64,000 nt of DNA. It comes from Pseudomonas taiwanensis DSM 21245. Lineage in GTDB: Bacteria > Pseudomonadota > Gammaproteobacteria > Pseudomonadales > Pseudomonadaceae. The notes beneath the pieces are model-generated. The model was not told where the DNA came from, searched no databases, and saw only the letters and a list, made by a program, of their open reading frames with translations. This document shows, piece after piece, positions 60,217 to 64,000 of the stretch; the stretch's first letter is position 1; each line of letters begins with the position of its first letter. Location of the stretch: NCBI RefSeq assembly GCF_000425785.1, contig NZ_KE384451.1:105873-169872 (forward strand), given 5' to 3'. A program made the translations under genes and the position numbers.

Positions 60217-60849
60217 ATGAGCTATCACCTGATCATCGGCGACAAACGCTATTCTTCGTGGTCGCTACGTGGCGCCCTGGCCCTCGAGCTGGCTGGCGCG
60301 GACTATGAAGAAACGCTGATCAAACTCAACCAGCCAGACACCCGCCAGCGCATCCTTCAGTACTCCGCTACCGGCAAGGTGCCATTGCTCAAGACCGAGC
60401 ACGGCGTGATCGCCGATTCCCTGGCGATTGCCGAATACCTCAACGAACGCCACCCCGCTGCCCAGCTATGGCCTGCAGATATCGCAGCGCGTGCGCAGGC
60501 CCGCTCGGCCTGCGCTCAGATGCACAGCGGGTTCACCGCCTTGCGCAGTGCCATGCCTTTCGACTTGTCCCGAGACGCCGCCCTGGAGAGCATCCCGCTG
60601 GAGGTGCAAGTGGACATCGATCGTATCGTCGCGTTGTGGTCGGAGTGCCGCCTGGTGGCCAAGGACAGTGGCCCGTTCCTGTTCGGCAAGCCGACCCTGG
60701 CCGATGCCTTCTTCGCGCCGGTCGCCGTACGCCTGCGTACCTATCGAGTCGATGTGCCGGCGCATGCGGCGGCCTACATCGAAACCCTCTACCAGTGGCC
60801 GGCCTTCCAGGCCTGGCAGAAAGCAGGACTCGCGGAGCGTGAAGGGTGA
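60217..60849 (+). CDS. Glutathione S-transferase family protein
   Basis: The 210-aa protein has an N-terminal thioredoxin-like GST domain (residues 1-80; RYSSWSLRGALALELAGADYE with Ser14 as a likely catalytic Ser, GKVPLLKTEHGVIADSLAIA) and an all-helical C-terminal domain (residues 90-205; FLFGKPTLADAFFAPVA). The substrate is unknown. Its stop overlaps the start of the Nudix-ThiE gene, so the two are translationally coupled. Confidence 0.9.
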   Translation: MSYHLIIGDKRYSSWSLRGALALELAGADYEETLIKLNQPDTRQRILQYSATGKVPLLKTEHGVIADSLAIAEYLNERHPAAQLWPADIAARAQARSACAQMHSGFTALRSAMPFDLSRDAALESIPLEVQVDIDRIVALWSECRLVAKDSGPFLFGKPTLADAFFAPVAVRLRTYRVDVPAHAAAYIETLYQWPAFQAWQKAGLAEREG

Positions 60850-61790
60850 AACGGATTCATGTCGTAGCAGCGGTCATTCGCGGTGGTGACGGCCGGATCC
60901 TTATCGCCCGGCGTGCCGATAGCCAGCATCAGGGTGGCCTGTGGGAGTTCCCTGGGGGCAAGGTGGAGGAGGGCGAAGGCGTCGAGTCGGCGCTGGTCCG
61001 CGAGTTGCGCGAGGAGTTGGGCATCGAGGTGACCCGTTCGCGACCGCTGATCAAGGTCAGCCATGACTACCCGGACAAGCAGGTGTTGCTGGATGTCCAT
61101 GAAGTCGACGCCTTCACCGGCGAACCTCATGGTGCCGAAGGGCAGCCGCTGGCCTGGGTAGCCCCGCGTGATCTTGGGCAGTACGCGTTCCCGGAAGCCA
61201 ACAAGCCGATCGTCGCTGCCGCGCGGTTGCCGGATCAGTATCTGATTACCCCGGACGGGCTTGAGGTACCCGAGATGCTCAAGGGCATCCAGAAGGCCGT
61301 CGCCTCGGGTATCCGTCTGATCCAGCTGCGGGCACCGGACATGTACGACCCCAAGTACCGGGATGTGGCGGTGGACGCGGTTGGCCTTTGTGCTGGCAAG
61401 GCGCAACTGATGCTCAAGGGGCCGCTGGAGTGGCTGGGCGACTTCCCCGCGGCTGGTTGGCACCTCACCGCCGCGCAGTTGCGTAAGTATGCGGCCAAGG
61501 GCCGACCGTTCCCGACGGCGCGTTGGCTGGCGGCGTCCTGCCATAATGCAGAGGAACTGGCGTTGGCCGAACGGATGGGCGTGGACTTCGTCACCCTGTC
61601 GCCGGTTCAGCCGACCCAGACCCATCCAGAGGCGGCGCCACTGGGCTGGGATGCAGCGCGGCAGATGATTGCCGGTTTCAACCAACCGGTATTCTTGCTG
61701 GGTGGGGTTGGACCCAGTGAGCGCGAGCGTGCCTGGGACGTCGGGGCACAGGGCGTTGCGGGGATCCGGGCCTTCTGGCCTGAGGTCTGA
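60846..61790 (+). CDS. Nudix (MutT-like) hydrolase fused to a ThiE-like domain
   Basis: The 314-aa protein has a Nudix domain (about residues 1-128) whose Nudix box, Gly38-x5-Glu44-x7-Arg52-Glu53 to Gly59, is perfect. It follows GGLWEFPGGKV as in 8-oxo-dGTP hydrolases. A linker leads to a TIM-barrel domain like thiamine-phosphate synthase (about 132-314; GIRLIQLRAPDM, GWHLTAAQL, FLLGGVGPSER). The first domain probably cleans oxidised nucleotides; the second has no proven role. The start is a GTG at 60846 overlapping the GST stop. Confidence 0.92.
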   Translation: MKRIHVVAAVIRGGDGRILIARRADSQHQGGLWEFPGGKVEEGEGVESALVRELREELGIEVTRSRPLIKVSHDYPDKQVLLDVHEVDAFTGEPHGAEGQPLAWVAPRDLGQYAFPEANKPIVAAARLPDQYLITPDGLEVPEMLKGIQKAVASGIRLIQLRAPDMYDPKYRDVAVDAVGLCAGKAQLMLKGPLEWLGDFPAAGWHLTAAQLRKYAAKGRPFPTARWLAASCHNAEELALAERMGVDFVTLSPVQPTQTHPEAAPLGWDAARQMIAGFNQPVFLLGGVGPSERERAWDVGAQGVAGIRAFWPEV

Positions 61791-61796
61791 ACGGCG

Positions 61797-61813
61797 GGGC
61801 CGCTGAGCGGCCC
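61797..61813. terminator. Hairpin between the Nudix-ThiE gene and the adenosyltransferase gene
   Basis: GGGCCGC-TGA-GCGGCCC is a perfect 7-bp stem without a T-run. The REP-like TTGCGCGACACAAGG follows. It marks a convergent junction. Confidence 0.55.
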
Positions 61814-61835
61814 TTGCGCGACACAAGGTCCACCG

Positions 61836-62402
61836 TCAGTCTGGCGTCTTCCCTGCAGGCTGCCACAAGACCTCAGCGATTCCTTGGCGGCGCCCAATGA
61901 TGCGGGCCGCCACGAACAGCAGATCGGAAAGCCGGTTGATGTAGGCCAGGCCCACGCCTTCGAGCGGTTCTACGGCGTTCAACTGCTGACACCGGCGTTC
62001 CGCAGTGCGGGCCAGGCTCCGACACACATGGGCCTGGGCCACCAGAGCAGAGCCGCTGGGCAGAATGAAGTTCTTCAACGGCCCCAGCTCTTCGTTCCAC
62101 ACGTCGATGGCGGCTTCCAGTCGCTCCACCTCGGCCTGGTCCAGCGCCTGGTAACTTGGCATTGCCAGCTCACCACCCAGGTCGAACAACCGATGCTGGC
62201 ACGGCGCAAGCACCTCGCTCACTTCATCCAGCCCTTGTTCGGCCAGGCCGGCCAGCAGTAGCCCAAGCTGGCTGTTAAGACTGTCCACTTCGCCGATCGC
62301 CTCGATCCGTGGATGGTCCTTGGGGACGCGACGACCGTCGCCCAGGCCGGTTTCGCCTTTGTCGCCGGTGCGTGTGTAGATCTTTGAAAGGCGGTAGCCC
62401 AT
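61836..62402 (-). CDS. PduO-type cob(I)yrinic acid a,c-diamide adenosyltransferase
   Basis: The 188-aa protein has the ATP-binding N-terminus YTRTGDKGETGLGDG (residues 9-23), a FILPSGSALVAQAHVCRSL block and ARTAERR followed by INRLSDLLFVAARI. These mark the PduO/MMAB class, which makes adenosylcobalamin from cob(I)alamin and ATP. Many automatic annotations call it CobO, but that is an unrelated fold. I start at ATG 62402, one base after the kinase gene's stop, so the two genes are coupled. Confidence 0.92.
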   Translation of the reverse strand: MGYRLSKIYTRTGDKGETGLGDGRRVPKDHPRIEAIGEVDSLNSQLGLLLAGLAEQGLDEVSEVLAPCQHRLFDLGGELAMPSYQALDQAEVERLEAAIDVWNEELGPLKNFILPSGSALVAQAHVCRSLARTAERRCQQLNAVEPLEGVGLAYINRLSDLLFVAARIIGRRQGIAEVLWQPAGKTPD

Positions 62403-62403
62403 G

Positions 62404-64000
62404 TCATGCCTCCGTTGTGCCTGGCGCCGCCGTGGTCGGCTGGCCGAGGGGCAGGCGCAGAGTGAAGCAGGTGCCGTGGCCCGGCGTGGACTGCACCTCC
62501 ATCTGCCCTTTGTGGTTGTTGGTGATGATGAAATAAGAGACCGACAACCCAAGGCCTGTACCCTGGCCCACTTCCTTGGTGGTGAAGAAGGGCTCGAACA
62601 TGCGCTTGCGCACTGTTTCGGGCATGCCGATGCCGTTGTCTTCCACTTGGATTTCCGCCCAAGGCGGATTGAGCCGGGTACGCAGCGTGATGCGTCCGGG
62701 TTCGCAAGGTTGCGGGCGCTGGTGAATCGCCTGGGCGGCGTTCTTCAGCAGGTTGAGCAGTACCTGTTCGAGCTCGTTGGCGGTGCAAGGGACCGGCCCC
62801 AGCTCAGGGTCGAACTGGCGGACGATGGCTTGTCCTTTGAAGTCGAAACCGATGGTGAGGTCGAAGTCGTTGCTGGCGATGTCCACTGCCTGATCGATCA
62901 AGGCGGGCAGGTCGCACGGCGCCAGTTGCCGATTGCTGCGGCGACTGAAGCTGAGCATGTGGGTAACGATCTTCGCCGCACGCGTGCCGGCCTGCTGGAT
63001 GCCGTCGAGTAACTGAGGAACGTCGCGGCTCTCCAGATAGCGATTGACGTTGGACAGGTCGATGCCCAGCTCGCTGGCTTGCTCCTGGTTACGGGGCAGC
63101 TCTGGCGACAGGCGCCGTCGGATGTTCTGCACGTTGTGCAAGATGGCGCCCAACGGGTTGTTGATCTCATGGGCCATGCCTGCGGCCAGGCCGCCGACCG
63201 ACAGCATCTTCTCCGACTGCACCATCATTTCTTCCAGTGACAGGCGTTGAGTGATGTCGTCGATGCGGATCACCACGCCGCGGCCGCCGCCGCCCATCAA
63301 CGGGTAGAACGTCAACGCGTAATGGCGCAGGTCGTCCCCCTTGGGCCAGGTGACCCGCTCTATCTTGGCTACGCGGTGCTTCTCGACGCTTTCCTTGAGC
63401 TGCGGCAGGAAGGGCTTGAGCGGCTCGAAGGCGATGAAGATCGGCTGGTTCAGCGCTTCGTCCAGGGGCGTGCCGGAGAGCACCGTGGCCTCATGGTTCC
63501 ATTGGGTGACGTAGAGCTGCTCGTCCAGGGCGATCAGGGCCGATGGCATCGAGTCAATGATGCTGTTGAGGTAGTTCTGGAAGCCGGTGAGCTTTTTCTC
63601 GATCTTGCTGCGTACCTGAACTTCCAGTTCCAGTTTACGGTTGGTGTGGCGGGTTTCCTCGGCAAGACCCTGGGCCTGGTCATAGGCCGTCTGGAATTCA
63701 TCTCGGGCGCGCTTGAGTTGCTGCTCTCGCGCCTCGATGCGCGACAACATGGTGTTAAAGGCTTCGGCCAGACTGCCGATCTCGTCCTCGTTGCCACGCT
63801 TGGCACGCAGGGCGTAGCTCTCTTCGCGGGTGACCTGGCGGCTGAGTTCCTCGAGCTGGTTGATCGGCTGTGTGATCAGCCGCTTGATCTGTCTGGCGAT
63901 GACCACCCACAACAGGATACTGAATATCAGGATGGCCAGGCTGGCGCTGAGCGTGCCGGTGTAGAAAGCGGTCGGTAGCTCGCTGCTGGCCACCAGCAGC
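62404..64000 (-). CDS. Membrane sensor histidine kinase (partial, 5' end outside window)
   Basis: More than 530 residues are visible; the N-terminus lies beyond 64000. In order there are a TM helix (LAILIFSILLWVVIA), a HAMP domain, a coiled coil (LKRARDEFQTAYDQAQGL), a PAS domain (SIIDSMPSALIALDEQLYVT), a HisKA domain with H-box GMAHEINNPLGAIL, and HATPase_c with NLLKNAAQAI, VEDNGIGMPE and GTGLGLSVSYFI. There is no receiver domain. The part before the TM is probably a periplasmic sensor domain. It is upstream of, and coupled to, the adenosyltransferase gene. Confidence 0.92.
   Translation of the reverse strand, partial: LLVASSELPTAFYTGTLSASLAILIFSILLWVVIARQIKRLITQPINQLEELSRQVTREESYALRAKRGNEDEIGSLAEAFNTMLSRIEAREQQLKRARDEFQTAYDQAQGLAEETRHTNRKLELEVQVRSKIEKKLTGFQNYLNSIIDSMPSALIALDEQLYVTQWNHEATVLSGTPLDEALNQPIFIAFEPLKPFLPQLKESVEKHRVAKIERVTWPKGDDLRHYALTFYPLMGGGGRGVVIRIDDITQRLSLEEMMVQSEKMLSVGGLAAGMAHEINNPLGAILHNVQNIRRRLSPELPRNQEQASELGIDLSNVNRYLESRDVPQLLDGIQQAGTRAAKIVTHMLSFSRRSNRQLAPCDLPALIDQAVDIASNDFDLTIGFDFKGQAIVRQFDPELGPVPCTANELEQVLLNLLKNAAQAIHQRPQPCEPGRITLRTRLNPPWAEIQVEDNGIGMPETVRKRMFEPFFTTKEVGQGTGLGLSVSYFIITNNHKGQMEVQSTPGHGTCFTLRLPLGQPTTAAPGTTEA

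Noticed and set aside
1..64000. tRNA genes, CRISPR arrays, insertion sequences or toxin-antitoxin pairs
   Set aside because: I looked in the intergenic spaces for tRNA arms, regularly spaced direct repeats, transposase frames with terminal repeats and small paired frames, and found none.

Overview
The window is a G+C-rich, gene-dense bacterial chromosome segment of Pseudomonas type, most likely the P. putida group. Three things point there. The gene order is the one known from pseudomonads (aapJQMP-algW-nif3-cysD-cysNC; rplM-rpsI-petABC-sspAB; the dcw cluster mraZ to ftsZ, then lpxC-dciA-secA-argJ). The intergenic spaces carry several Pseudomonas-type REP/REPIN repeats. The methionine gamma-lyase has the residues and length (398 aa) of the P. 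putida enzyme. Nothing in the window looks like a prophage, integrative element, insertion sequence or CRISPR array. I see no clear candidate for an undescribed multi-gene system, and the findings below are local oddities in a conserved core region.

Layout. Bases 1-7600: yaaA, a deacetylase-fold protein with lost catalytic motifs, a PIN-PhoH ATPase, the molybdopterin genes moaC-moaD-moaE, and rhlB and a carboxylesterase on the minus strand. Bases 7700-12100: the general amino-acid ABC transporter aapJQMP behind a well-formed sigma-54 promoter. Bases 12150-17480: the periplasmic protease algW (minus), a Nif3-family gene, and the sulfate-activation genes cysD-cysNC. Bases 17500-26400: a repeat cluster, an Lrp-type regulator divergent from methionine gamma-lyase (mdeA), a small secreted S74-domain protein, yhcB/zapG, a hydrolase, trpS, zapE, a GlxA-type regulator and a tas-like aldo/keto reductase.

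Bases 26570-36420: rplM-rpsI, the cytochrome bc1 operon petABC, sspA-sspB, an envelope block on the minus strand (lpoA-yraN-gmhA/diaA-dolP, then a small lipoprotein), and rsmI divergent from lpoA. Bases 36450-36862 hold the RNase P RNA gene. Bases 37060-53950 are the division and cell-wall cluster mraZ-rsmH-ftsL-ftsI-murE-murF-mraY-murD-ftsW-murG-murC-ddlB-ftsQ-ftsA-ftsZ. Genes from mraZ to ddlB overlap or nearly abut, and a promoter with MraZ-type boxes lies in front. Bases 54060-64000: lpxC, dciA (minus), secA, argJ, a glutathione S-transferase, a Nudix-ThiE fusion, and a cobalamin adenosyltransferase preceded on the minus strand by a sensor kinase cut by the window end.

How they work together. 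The mur/fts/mra genes make lipid II and build the divisome; LpoA, ZapG, ZapE and DolP-type genes elsewhere in the window also serve the envelope or division. PetABC supplies the bc1 complex. CysD/CysNC activates sulfate, while MdeA degrades methionine. Most operon ends and convergent junctions carry a hairpin terminator or a REPIN.
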